Shown here piece after piece: positions 41,501 to 49,269 of a stretch of DNA of 64,000 bases; within the stretch, counting starts at the first letter, position 1; each line of letters starts with the position of its first letter. The DNA is from WVYX01 sp039586815 (lineage in GTDB: Bacteria; Gemmatimonadota; Gemmatimonadetes; Gemmatimonadales; GWC2-71-9). The notes below the pieces were generated by a model. The model searched no databases and was not told where the DNA came from. It saw only the letters and a program-made list of their open reading frames with translations. The stretch covers positions 14,872 through 78,871 of the forward strand of contig JBDHJR010000012.1 of assembly GCA_039586815.1 (NCBI GenBank), given 5' to 3'. The translations under genes were made by a program, and so were the position numbers.

Positions 41501-42945
41501 CACGCGCTCCCTGCGGCTACCGTCGCGCGTGGGTCTCGGGTCGATTCGCGGCAGGCGTGGACCGGGATCACCTTGCCGGGGTTGGCGATCTCGTCGGGGT
41601 CGAACACCAGGTGCACCGCGCGCATGGCGCCCAGCGTGTCGCCGTCGAAGATGAGCGGCATGTAGCGCAGCTTGTCGGCGCCCACCCCGTGCTCGCCGGT
41701 GATGGTGCCGCCCGCCGCGACGCACAGCTCGAGGATCTCGGCCGACGCCTGCTCCACGCGCTCCAACTCGTCCGCGTCGCGGCTGTCGAACGCGATGTTG
41801 GGATGCAGGTTGCCGTCCCCGGCGTGGAACACGTTGGCGACGCGAATCCCGTGGGCCGTGGCGATGCGAACCACCTGCTCGAGCACGTGGGGCAGCGCCG
41901 AGCGCGGCACTACCGTGTCCTGCACGAGCAGGTCGCGGTTCAGGCGGCCCAGCGCACCGAATGCCTTCTTGCGTCCCTGCCACAGCCTCTCCCGCTCGGC
42001 CTCATCGCTGGCTACCTGCACGGAGCGGGCACCGCTGTTCCGCAGGATGCGCTCCACCTCGGCGCCCCCCGAGACCACGACTTCGTCGGTGGCGCCGTCC
42101 AGCTCCACCAGCAGTACGGCCCCGGCGTCAGTCGGGTAACCGGCGGCGTAGATCGAGGCCTCCACCGCCCCGATGCAGTTGTGGTCGATCATCTCCAAGG
42201 CGGCCGGCAGGATTCCGGCCGCGATTATCGCCGTGACGGCCTCTCCGGCAGTGCGCAGCGCCTCGAAATCGGCCAGGAGGGTGCGCACCGCCCTGGGGAG
42301 AGGTGTGAGGCGAACCGTGATGCGCGTGGCGATCCCGAACATCCCCTCACTCCCCACGAACAACCCGACCAGGTCCGGACCCCACGGCTCACCGTGCTTC
42401 GAGCCGAGCGTCGTGACACTCCCGTCGGGCAGCACGACCTCGAGCTCGAGGATGTGATTGGTGGTTACGCCGTACTTCAGGCAGTGCGGGCCTCCGGCGT
42501 TCTCGGCCACGTTGCCGCCGATGGTGCACACCGTCTGGCTCGACGGATCGGGAGCGTAGTGCAGCCCGTGCGGCTCGGCGGCGGCCGTGAGGCGCGTGTT
42601 GACCACGCCTGGCTCGACCACGGCCAGGCGGTTCGCGGGGTCGACTTCCAGGATGCGCGTGAGCCGGGTGAGCGAAATCAGCACGGCGTCGCTGTCGGCG
42701 AGAGCCCCGCCGGACAGACCCGTACCGGCTCCGCGGGCCACGAACGGGATCTTGTGGTGCGCCAGGAGCTGCACAACGCCAACGACCTGGTCCCGCGTTG
42801 CGGGGAGCACGACCGCTCCGGGCCGGCTGTGGTGGGTCGGCAGCCCGTCGGCTGCGTAGGTGTCCAGCTCCGCTGGAGCCGTGCGGATCCACCCCGGGCC
42901 GACGATGCCGGCGAGGGCGCCGGCCACTCCCGCGGGGATGCCCAT
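41500..42945 (-). CDS. glcD: Glycolate oxidase subunit GlcD (FAD-linked oxidase)
   Basis: 481 residues from ATG 42943-42945. FAD-binding PCMH domain: RPGAVVLPATRDQVVGVV, ARGAGTGLSGGALA, VEPGVVNTRL, YAPDPSSQTVCTIGGNVAENAGGPHCLKYG. The C-terminal cap domain has FHAGDGNLHPNIAFD and GGTITGEHGVGADKLRYM with the conserved HGVG. These features match GlcD and D-lactate dehydrogenase relatives; a split-subunit neighbourhood (GlcE, GlcF) favours glycolate. The stop overlaps the glcE start. The start follows the Lon-domain stop by one base, so it belongs to the same operon. Confidence 0.94.
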   Translation of the reverse strand: MGIPAGVAGALAGIVGPGWIRTAPAELDTYAADGLPTHHSRPGAVVLPATRDQVVGVVQLLAHHKIPFVARGAGTGLSGGALADSDAVLISLTRLTRILEVDPANRLAVVEPGVVNTRLTAAAEPHGLHYAPDPSSQTVCTIGGNVAENAGGPHCLKYGVTTNHILELEVVLPDGSVTTLGSKHGEPWGPDLVGLFVGSEGMFGIATRITVRLTPLPRAVRTLLADFEALRTAGEAVTAIIAAGILPAALEMIDHNCIGAVEASIYAAGYPTDAGAVLLVELDGATDEVVVSGGAEVERILRNSGARSVQVASDEAERERLWQGRKKAFGALGRLNRDLLVQDTVVPRSALPHVLEQVVRIATAHGIRVANVFHAGDGNLHPNIAFDSRDADELERVEQASAEILELCVAAGGTITGEHGVGADKLRYMPLIFDGDTLGAMRAVHLVFDPDEIANPGKVIPVHACRESTRDPRATVAAGSA

Positions 42946-42946
42946 T

Positions 42947-43621
42947 CTACTCTCGGAAGTCCATGTCGCGGAGGCGCTTGCCGTTGCCCTTGGTGCGTCG
43001 CTGCCTGTCGGCCCGCTTCTTCACGTCCTGCTGCAGTCGACGAAGAGTCGTTGCGAGGCGGCGCAGCCTGTCGCTCACGGAGCGCAGCTCGAGCAGGCCC
43101 TGCTTGTCACGCGGCTCGATGTCGAGCCCGGCCGCCACTTGAAAGGAAAGCTGCGCCGGGTCCTGCGGCAGCTCTACGGTGGGCTCCGGTAGCTGAGCCA
43201 GCTCGCTCACCGCCCGGGTATACGATTCGAACGCGGTGCGAACCCCGGCGGCACGCTCTGCCACGTCGTCCTCCGACGGGTGATCCTCGAACGGCTCCAC
43301 CACTGCCACGCGATACAGCCGATCGGTCTCCACGAACTCGCGCAGCAGGAACCGCTCCTGCCCTGCGGTCATGATGTTGTAGCGTCCGTCAGGTAGCTGC
43401 TGCACGCTCTCGATGTGAGCGCGGCATCCCACGGCCCCGGGCGAGGGCGAGGGGTCCGTGTACGGCGTGGCGCGCACGTACGACAGGCCGAAGCAGCCGT
43501 CGCCCTCACGGCAATCACTCAGCATCTGCCGGTAGCGCGGCTCGAATATGTGGAGCGGCTGCAGCGCACCCGGGAAGAGCACCAGGGGGAGAGGGAAGAT
43601 CGGGAGGGTGCGGGCGCGCAT
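42947..43621 (-). CDS. Stand-alone Lon N-terminal (substrate-binding) domain protein
   Basis: 224 residues from ATG 43619-43621. Residues 1-190 are the LON/PUA-like domain: LPIFPLPLVLFPGALQPLHIFEPRYRQM, GCFGLSYV, GCRAHIESVQQLPDGRYNIM and RVAVVEPFEDHPSEDD. There is no AAA+ or protease part, so it is not Lon itself; such small Lon-domain proteins are widespread and of unsettled function. The basic tail RRLQQDVKKRADRQRRTKGNG could bind nucleic acid. It is the first gene of the eight-gene glycolate operon; the seven-base repeat begins 12 bases before its ATG, and no clear ribosome site is seen. Confidence 0.9.
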   Translation of the reverse strand: MRARTLPIFPLPLVLFPGALQPLHIFEPRYRQMLSDCREGDGCFGLSYVRATPYTDPSPSPGAVGCRAHIESVQQLPDGRYNIMTAGQERFLLREFVETDRLYRVAVVEPFEDHPSEDDVAERAAGVRTAFESYTRAVSELAQLPEPTVELPQDPAQLSFQVAAGLDIEPRDKQGLLELRSVSDRLRRLATTLRRLQQDVKKRADRQRRTKGNGKRLRDMDFRE

Positions 43622-43632
43622 TGGTCTAAGCT

Positions 43633-43680
43633 AACGGGGAACGGGGAACGGGGAACGGGGAACGGGGAACGGGGAACGGG
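43633..43680. repeat. Heptamer tandem repeat (AACGGGG)6.9
   Basis: Six perfect copies of AACGGGG (43633-43674) plus AACGGG (43675-43680). Because the unit is seven bases, gain or loss of a copy shifts any reading frame or promoter spacing. The plus strand offers seven G-runs of three or four bases separated by three-base loops, a canonical G-quadruplex motif. It lies 12 bases upstream of the leftward Lon-domain start codon. Confidence 0.9.
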
Positions 43681-43930
43681 CCGTTCAGGGTGCAACGGTA
43701 GTGGGAGCGGCAGGCGGCCGCGTTGCGTGCAGCGGGAAACGGGAAGGGTGGGTGCAGCGAGGCCGGGGTTCTGCCGGAGCGAACCTCACGAGCACTGACC
43801 GGCAGGAAGTTATCGCAGTGATGGCAGGCCTTACTTACTCCGCAGATAGGAGCTCCGGGGAGCCCGTTGGGGAGTGCCGGTTCGCGGAGGTAGAGGCCCG
43901 CCAAAGCTCCGTGTCGTGATTACTGGGTGT
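43681..43930. other. Gene-free spacer between the glycolate operon and rpoD
   Basis: About 250 bases with no credible gene. Short frames exist on both strands but have no ribosome site and no family signal, and one translates the heptamer into low-complexity peptide. A relic of the repeat (GGGAAACGGGAAGGGT) is seen at 43733-43748. No promoter is clear, although the operon promoter must lie here or in the repeat. Confidence 0.6.
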
Positions 43931-43962
43931 GCAAGCAAAAGCGGCCGACTCACGCCGACCGC
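43931..43962 (-). terminator. Intrinsic terminator of rpoD
   Basis: On the minus strand a 9-bp stem GCGGTCGGC / GTCGGCCGC with two G-T pairs (43962-43941) closes a GTGA tetraloop of the stable GNRA type and is followed at once by TTTTGCTT. It lies 29 bases after the rpoD stop. This is a good rho-independent terminator. Confidence 0.8.
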
Positions 43963-43991
43963 CTGGAGGGGACCAACCCTACTACTGGGAC

Positions 43992-44885
43992 CTACGCTGC
44001 TACCCAAAAGCCCTTGAGGGCCTCACCGTGCGGGCTCTCCCGCAGCTTCTCGAACGCGCGCTCGCGGATCTGGCGTATGCGCTCCCGGGTTACGCCCAGC
44101 AACTCGCCGATCTTCTCGAGCGTCATGCCCTCGGAGCCCTCCTCGAGACCGTAGTACAGGTAGAGGATCTTCCGCTCGCGCGGCGTGAGGTACTTCTCGA
44201 ACACTTCGTCGATGAACTCCCGCATGAGGCGGCCGTCTGTCCGCTCCTCGATCTCGCCGCCCTCCTGGCCGGCGAAGCGCTCACCGAAAGTGGCAGCGTC
44301 CTTGTCGCTGCGATCGATGGGAGCATCGAGCGACATCTCAGCAGCAGTCATGCGCCGCGCGCTGCGCACGTTCTCGACGCTGTCCTGCAGAGCTTTGGCA
44401 ATCTCCTCGTCGGTTGGCTCGCGGCCGAGCTCCTGCGACAGGTACGTCTCGGTCCGTGCCATCCGGATGAGGTGGCTGTTCTGGTTGAGCGGGATGCGCA
44501 CGCTGCGGGTCTGCTCGGCCAGCGCCTTGAGCACTGCCTGGCGCACCCACCACACGGCGTACGAGATGAACTTCACACCCTGGTCGGGGTCGAACTTCTT
44601 CACCGCCTTGAGCAGCCCCTCGTTCCCGATCGCCACCAGCTCGGCCAGGTCCAGCCCGTGGCCCTGGTACTTCTTTACATAGGAGATCACGAACCGGAGG
44701 TTGGCCGTCACCAGGCGCTCGGCACAGGCCTCATCGCCCGCGCGGGCCCGCCGGGCCAGGCGGCGCTCCTCCTCCGCCGAGCCTATGAGGGGCAGCTTCT
44801 GGATGTCCTGCAAATACTGATCAAATGCGCCCGAAACGGGGGTGCGAAAGAAACCCTTCGACTTTGCGGTGCGCAGTTGGGTCAT
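43992..44885 (-). CDS. rpoD: RNA polymerase sigma factor, RpoD/SigA family (short form)
   Basis: 297 residues from ATG 44883-44885 (GGGGAG six bases upstream). Region 1.2: AFDQYLQDIQKLPLIG. Region 2: LVTANLRFVISYVKKYQGHGLDLAELVAIGNEGL and FISYAVWWVRQAVLKAL (-10 recognition). Region 3 follows RIPLNQNSHLIRMAR. Region 4.2: LEKIGELLGVTRERIRQIRERAFEKLR, binding the -35. The long N-terminal region 1.1 and the non-conserved insert of E. coli RpoD are absent, as in Bacteroidetes-type RpoD. It is probably the housekeeping sigma factor, though a close RpoD paralogue cannot be excluded. It has its own promoter and terminator. Confidence 0.92.
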   Translation of the reverse strand: MTQLRTAKSKGFFRTPVSGAFDQYLQDIQKLPLIGSAEEERRLARRARAGDEACAERLVTANLRFVISYVKKYQGHGLDLAELVAIGNEGLLKAVKKFDPDQGVKFISYAVWWVRQAVLKALAEQTRSVRIPLNQNSHLIRMARTETYLSQELGREPTDEEIAKALQDSVENVRSARRMTAAEMSLDAPIDRSDKDAATFGERFAGQEGGEIEERTDGRLMREFIDEVFEKYLTPRERKILYLYYGLEEGSEGMTLEKIGELLGVTRERIRQIRERAFEKLRESPHGEALKGFWVAA

Positions 44886-44966
44886 ACACTCCCCAGGCGT
44901 TCGTGGGGTGGGAGAGGACGAGAAGTACTGAAAACCCCGCCAAAATGACTGACAGGAGGCGCGCCC

Positions 44967-44995
44967 AATGTAAGAACCACTGGGCACAGCGTCAA
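44967..44995 (-). promoter_or_regulatory. rpoD promoter
   Basis: TTGACG (44995-44990, five of six matches) and TACATT (44972-44967, four of six) with an exact 17-base spacer, reading toward rpoD. Transcription would start near 44960 and give a leader of about 75 bases. A DnaA-box-like 9-mer ends 11 bases upstream of the -35. Confidence 0.6.
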
Positions 44996-45005
44996 GAAAA
45001 CCGCA

Positions 45006-45160
45006 TTTTCCACATCACAAATCATTCCACCCCAGTGGCTTCCGGATTTTGTCCACCTGGGGCCTATGTGGAAGGAATGTTCGTGAGTGTGGCTGGGGCG
45101 GGTAAGTCCTTATGTGGAAAATGGTTGCGCCGTGTCGGAATGTGCGCGACCTGTGGACAA
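45006..45160. promoter_or_regulatory. Cluster of DnaA-box-like 9-mers in an AT-richer spacer
   Basis: Within the gene-free 44886-45179 spacer, three 9-mers differ by one base from TTATCCACA: TTTTCCACA at 45006-45014 (plus), the same at 45113-45121 (minus), and TTGTCCACA at 45152-45160 (minus). A fourth, TTGTCCACC, is at 45049-45057 and a weaker one at 45067-45075. TTGTCCACA is a favoured box in GC-rich bacteria. This could be a DnaA-controlled promoter region or part of a replication origin; dnaA itself is not in the window. Confidence 0.6.
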
Positions 45161-45179
45161 CCCGTTGAACAAGGGCGAG

Positions 45180-46232
45180 TTACGTGATTCGGTCGATAAT
45201 CGCGCTCACAGCCCGTTCGGGAGCCTGGACGGTCCACTCACCGGCCTCCCCGCGGGCCATTTCGCCGAGTCGACTGGGGAGTGCAAACCTGACAGACCCT
45301 CCCCGCGCCTTCTTGTCCTGCCGCATCGCCTCCAGCATGCGCTCGTGATCGACTACGGCGGGCGCCGTGGTCGGCAAGGCGAACATCTCCAAGGCGTCCC
45401 TCACCTGGCTCGCCATCCCCGCCTCGCTGACGCCTATCTCCTCGCCCAGTTCCGCTTCCGCCACCATGCCAATCGCCACGGCTTCGCCGTGCAGCAGCTC
45501 GTACCCGAAGGCTGCCTCCAGGGCGTGCGCCATTGTGTGCCCGAAGTTGAGGATTGCCCGCTTCCCCCGCTCGCGCTCATCGGCCCCCACTACTTCAGCC
45601 TTGATCTCCACGCTGCGCCGCACCACGTGGAGCAGCGCTGTCGGATCGCCTCGCTGAATCGCGTCGTGCTGTTCCCGCATGTGCATGAAGTAGTCGGCGT
45701 CGGCGATGACGCCGTGCTTCAACGCCTCGGCCATCCCCGTTGCCAGCTGCACGGGCGGCAGCGTCGAGAGAGTGGCCACGTCGGCGACCACCACCTCGGG
45801 TTGGTGGAAGGCACCCACCAGGTTCTTGCCGGCCTCGGTGTCCACCCCGGTCTTGCCCCCGATCGCGCTGTCGATCATGGCCAGGAGCGAGGTCGGCAGC
45901 TGCGCGCAGCGCACCCCCCTGAGGTAGGTGGCTGCCACGAAGCCGGCGAGGTCGCCTACCACGCCGCCTCCCAGTGCGATCACTACCAGGTCCCGGTCGA
46001 GCCGGGCCCGCAGCAGCTCATCGGTGAGGTCGGCCCAAGTCTCCCGGTTCTTGTTCCACTCGCCGGCGGGAAAGGCCAGCAAGTGCGCGTGGCCCACCTG
46101 CTCCGCCGCGCTCGCTACCTGCCGGCCGTACAGTGGCGCCACCGACGAGTCGGTGATCACCGCGTAGTGCGACGCGGGACAGTACCGCTGCAGGTAGTCC
46201 GGAAGCTCCGCGAGGATCCCCTCCCCGAGCAC
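45180..46232 (-). CDS. aroB: 3-dehydroquinate synthase
   Basis: 350 residues from GTG 46230-46232, the first canonical start. NAD-binding LGGGVVGDLAGFVAATYLRG, LPTSLLAMIDSAIGGKTGVD, metal/substrate residues in MAEALKHGVI, ILNFGHTMAHALE and LHGEAVAIGM are all present, so it should make dehydroquinate from DAHP in the shikimate pathway. The frame stays open upstream to 46292 and encodes ISVPLGDASYDIV, which looks like the first strand of AroB, yet has no ATG, GTG, TTG or CTG. A rare start (ATC at 46268 or ATA at 46283) or an error there is possible. Third of three leftward genes, 47 bases after phzF. Confidence 0.93.
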   Translation of the reverse strand: MLGEGILAELPDYLQRYCPASHYAVITDSSVAPLYGRQVASAAEQVGHAHLLAFPAGEWNKNRETWADLTDELLRARLDRDLVVIALGGGVVGDLAGFVAATYLRGVRCAQLPTSLLAMIDSAIGGKTGVDTEAGKNLVGAFHQPEVVVADVATLSTLPPVQLATGMAEALKHGVIADADYFMHMREQHDAIQRGDPTALLHVVRRSVEIKAEVVGADERERGKRAILNFGHTMAHALEAAFGYELLHGEAVAIGMVAEAELGEEIGVSEAGMASQVRDALEMFALPTTAPAVVDHERMLEAMRQDKKARGGSVRFALPSRLGEMARGEAGEWTVQAPERAVSAIIDRIT

Positions 46233-46279
46233 GATGTCGTAGGACGCGTCTCCGAGGGGAACGCTGATGGTGGCGGGCG

Positions 46280-47197
46280 CTATAGCCTCACCTCACCCTC
46301 GATGATCGTGATTGCCTGACCGCCCACGCGCACCGCCGTGATGGCACCGTCGGGCGAGCACGCGACTTCGACGGTGATGCGGCTGGGACGGCCGATCTCC
46401 ATACCCTGCTCCACGATCACCGTCGCAACTCCGTCTCGCGGGTGCACGATCCCGTGACGCACGAGGTACGATCCGAGGGCGCCCGACGCGCTCCCAGTGG
46501 CGGGGTCCTCGGGCACTCCGAGCCCCGGGGCGAACATGCGGCAATGCACCGTGGCCTCGGGCGACTCGGTCTCGAGCGAGTAGCACATGGCGCAGTCGCT
46601 CCCCAACTCCCGCAGGAAGGCGAAGAGGTCGCCTCCCTTGCCGCCGCTCGGCAGCGCCCGGATAGCCTCGAGGGAGGCGGTCGGTATCATCAGTTGGGGG
46701 ATCCCGGTGGACACGATCTGCGGGGCGGTGCCCGAGGGGATCAGTTCGGGGCCGCCGCCCAGGACTTCCGCTAGCCGGGTCGTATCCTCGACGCTCGGCC
46801 CGAACTCGGGTTGGGCCTGGGTCATCACCACCAGCCGCGGTGCCCCGCCCTCCATGTGAATGTCCACCGGCAGCACCCCGACACTGGTCTCCTGTGTCAC
46901 CTGGTGCGCCCCGGTGCCCGGCAGTCCCAACTCGCCCGTGGCTGCGAGTAGCCACCAGGTGCCGACCGTAGGATGCCCGGGCAGCGGCACCTCTTCGGCG
47001 GGCGTGAAGAAGCGCAGGCGCCGCGTCGCCCGTTCCGACGGAAAGACGAAGCTCGTCTCGGAGAGGTTCATCTCCCGTGCAAGTGCCTGCATCTGTCCGG
47101 CTTCGAGCCCCTCTGCATGTGGGAAGACGGCGAGCGGGTTTCCCGTCAGCGGACGGTCGGTGAAGACATCCAGTTGAAAGAAGCGATAGGTGGACAC
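46280..47197 (-). CDS. PhzF family isomerase-like protein
   Basis: 305 residues from GTG 47195-47197. The PhzF fold is shown by FFQLDVFTDRPLTGNPLAVF, NLSETSFVFP with the catalytic Glu, FFTPAEEVPLPGHPTVGTWWLL and the C-terminal repeat FAPGLGVPEDPATGSASGALGSYL. True PhzF isomerises dihydro-hydroxyanthranilate in phenazine synthesis, but no phenazine genes are here; most relatives have unknown substrates. It follows the adenosyltransferase stop by one base and precedes aroB, so the three are one transcript. Cytoplasmic. Confidence 0.92.
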   Translation of the reverse strand: MSTYRFFQLDVFTDRPLTGNPLAVFPHAEGLEAGQMQALAREMNLSETSFVFPSERATRRLRFFTPAEEVPLPGHPTVGTWWLLAATGELGLPGTGAHQVTQETSVGVLPVDIHMEGGAPRLVVMTQAQPEFGPSVEDTTRLAEVLGGGPELIPSGTAPQIVSTGIPQLMIPTASLEAIRALPSGGKGGDLFAFLRELGSDCAMCYSLETESPEATVHCRMFAPGLGVPEDPATGSASGALGSYLVRHGIVHPRDGVATVIVEQGMEIGRPSRITVEVACSPDGAITAVRVGGQAITIIEGEVRL

Positions 47198-47198
47198 G

Positions 47199-47747
47199 CT
47201 ACCAGGTGACGTCGGTGACGCCGGCCCGGTGGTTGGCGAGCCGCGCCAGCACGAACAGCAGGTCGGACAGGCGGTTCAGGTACTGGAGGATCTCTTCTGA
47301 TATCGGGTCCTGCCGGTTGAGACGCACCGCGTGCCGCTCAGCTCGGCGACACACCGTGCGGGCCACGTGCAGATGGGCCGCCTTGAGCGTGCCGCCCGGC
47401 AAGACGAACTGCTTGAGCGGCTCGAGTTCGGTCTCGGCGCGGTCGATGGCGGACTCGAGATCGGTGATGCGCTCGGGTGGAATCACCGCCTTGTGCAGTG
47501 CCCGCGCCACCTTCTCCGGGTTGGGGCTGGCGAGGCGGCCGCCGATCTTGAAGAGATCTCGCTGTACCCCTTCCAGCAGCTCGCGCTCGAAGTCCTCAGG
47601 CTCTGTGGCCATGGCGACTCCGAGGCGCGCGTTGAGCTCGTCCACGCTGCCGTAGGCGGTGACGCGGCCGTCGTCCTTGGCCACCCGGTCGCCGCCGTGC
47701 AGCGAGGTCTCGCCGCGGTCGCCGGTTCTGGTGTAGATCTTCGCCAC
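47199..47747 (-). CDS. Cob(I)alamin adenosyltransferase, PduO type
   Basis: 182 residues from GTG 47745-47747. The ATP-binding start KIYTRTGDRGETSLHGGDRV is the PduO signature, followed by YGSVDELNARLG, the helix FVLPGGTLKAAHLHVARTVCRRAER and LNRLSDLLFVLARLAN. PduO enzymes transfer the adenosyl group from ATP to cob(I)alamin, giving coenzyme B12. No other cobalamin gene or riboswitch is visible nearby. First gene of the leftward adenosyltransferase > phzF-like > aroB unit; divergent from the ferredoxin reductase gene 127 bases away. Confidence 0.94.
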   Translation of the reverse strand: MAKIYTRTGDRGETSLHGGDRVAKDDGRVTAYGSVDELNARLGVAMATEPEDFERELLEGVQRDLFKIGGRLASPNPEKVARALHKAVIPPERITDLESAIDRAETELEPLKQFVLPGGTLKAAHLHVARTVCRRAERHAVRLNRQDPISEEILQYLNRLSDLLFVLARLANHRAGVTDVTW

Positions 47748-47874
47748 TTTGAGAGAAGCTACGGGCTGCGTTGAGGGGGCGGTAGGGTGGGGCGCGCCAC
47801 CAACCGCGGGTAGGGCGACCGGGGGCTCCTTCTAGTATCATGTGGTGGCCCGCCAGTCACGAGGTGACATCGCC

Positions 47875-49269
47875 ATGCTACAGCTGGGCACGCCCGAGCA
47901 TCCCCTCAGAGTCGCGATAATCGGTTCTGGCCCCGCCGCGTTCTATGCCGCCGAGCATCTGCTGGGGCGCGATGACCTCGTCGTTCAGGTGGACATGTTT
48001 GAGCGGCTTCCCACGCCGTTCGGACTCGTGCGATTCGGCGTCGCGCCCGACCACGCCAAGATCAAGAACGTGACGCGGGTGTACGACAAGATCGCGCGGC
48101 GCCCGGGCTTCCGATTCTTCGGCAACGTGGAGTTCGGTGTGCACCTGGCCCTCGAGGACTTGCGACGGCACTACCACCAGGTCTGCCTCGCCACCGGCGC
48201 TGAGACGGACCGCCGCATGAACGTCCCCGGTGAAGACTTGAGGCGGAGCCACACCGCGACGGAGTTCGTGGCGTGGTACAACGGCCACCCCGACTATCGG
48301 GAGCACGAGTTCGACCTCTCGGTAACGCGGGTTGCGGTGGTGGGGATCGGCAATGTCGCGGTCGACGTGGCGCGCATCCTGTGTCGCACGACCGAGGAGC
48401 TGAGGCGCACGGACATCGCCGACTACGCGCTCGAGGCTCTGGCTGAGAGCCGGGTGAAGGAGGTGTACGTCCTCGGTCGCCGCGGGCCGGCACAGGCGGC
48501 GTTCACCAACGCCGAGGTAAAGGAGTTGGGAGAGCTGGATGGAGCCGACTTCGTGCTGCTGCCGCAGGAAACGGCGCTAGACCCGCTCAGCCGGGAGGCG
48601 GTCGCGCAGTCCGGCGAGCCTTCCCTCGATAAGAAAGTGGAGCTGCTGCAGGGATTCGCCGCCGCGGAGCGGGCGGGCAAGCAGAAGAGTCTCACCCTGA
48701 GGTTCCTCGTCTCGCCGGTGGAGTTGGTCGGCAACGAGGCGAACGAGGTTGTGGGGATGAAGCTGGTCCATAACGAGTTGTTCCGCAGCGACGACGGATC
48801 GCTGCGGCCGAGGTCCACCGGCCGTGTCGAGGAGCTGCCAGTGGAGCTGGTGTTCCGCTCGGTAGGGTACCGGGGCGTGCCGCTGCCCGGCCTACCGTTC
48901 CATGAGAAGTGGGGAGTGGTGCCCAACGAAGGTGGGCGGGTCGTCGCGGATGGAAAGCCGCTCGCCGGGCTGTATGTGACCGGGTGGATCAAACGCGGGC
49001 CGTCTGGCGTGATCGGCACCAACAAGCCGTGCGCTGCTGAAACCGTGGCCGCGATGGTGGCCGACGTCGGCGACGGCGTGGTGCTGGCGCCCGAGCAGCC
49101 GGATCCCGCAGCCGCCGAGGCGCTGGTGCGCGAGCGGCAGCCCCGGCCGGTCACGTACGAGGACTGGTGCAGGATAGACGCCCGCGAGGTGGAGTGCGGC
49201 AAGGAGCAGGGGCGCCCGCGCATAAAGCTCACCAGTGTGGAGGAAATGCTGGAGGCAGCCGCGAGGTGA
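47875..49269 (+). CDS. Ferredoxin/adrenodoxin-type NADP reductase (FprA-like)
   Basis: 464 residues from ATG 47875; GAGGTGA at 47861-47867 favours this over the in-frame ATG/GTG further up. FAD motif VAIIGSGPAAFYAAEHLLG, the family's LPTPFGLVRFGVAPDHAKIKNV, NADP motif VAVVGIGNVAVDVARILC, VYVLGRRGPAQAAFTNAE, and the C-terminal GWIKRGPSGVIGTNKPCA are diagnostic for adrenodoxin reductase/FprA. It moves electrons between NADPH and ferredoxin. The stop shares a base with the TamA start, although a functional link with outer-membrane assembly is not obvious. Cytoplasmic. Confidence 0.95.
   Translation: MLQLGTPEHPLRVAIIGSGPAAFYAAEHLLGRDDLVVQVDMFERLPTPFGLVRFGVAPDHAKIKNVTRVYDKIARRPGFRFFGNVEFGVHLALEDLRRHYHQVCLATGAETDRRMNVPGEDLRRSHTATEFVAWYNGHPDYREHEFDLSVTRVAVVGIGNVAVDVARILCRTTEELRRTDIADYALEALAESRVKEVYVLGRRGPAQAAFTNAEVKELGELDGADFVLLPQETALDPLSREAVAQSGEPSLDKKVELLQGFAAAERAGKQKSLTLRFLVSPVELVGNEANEVVGMKLVHNELFRSDDGSLRPRSTGRVEELPVELVFRSVGYRGVPLPGLPFHEKWGVVPNEGGRVVADGKPLAGLYVTGWIKRGPSGVIGTNKPCAAETVAAMVADVGDGVVLAPEQPDPAAAEALVRERQPRPVTYEDWCRIDAREVECGKEQGRPRIKLTSVEEMLEAAAR

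Noticed and set aside
41557..43374. 605-codon plus-strand frame opposite glcD and the Lon-domain gene
   Set aside because: It spans two real genes on the other strand and shows no protein family signal.
43626..43904. 92-residue minus-strand peptide containing the heptamer (PVPRSP repeats)
   Set aside because: Low-complexity product of the tandem repeat, no ribosome site, and the repeat length is not a multiple of three.
45087..46319. 410-codon plus-strand frame opposite aroB
   Set aside because: Antisense frame; AroB motifs on the minus strand are unambiguous.
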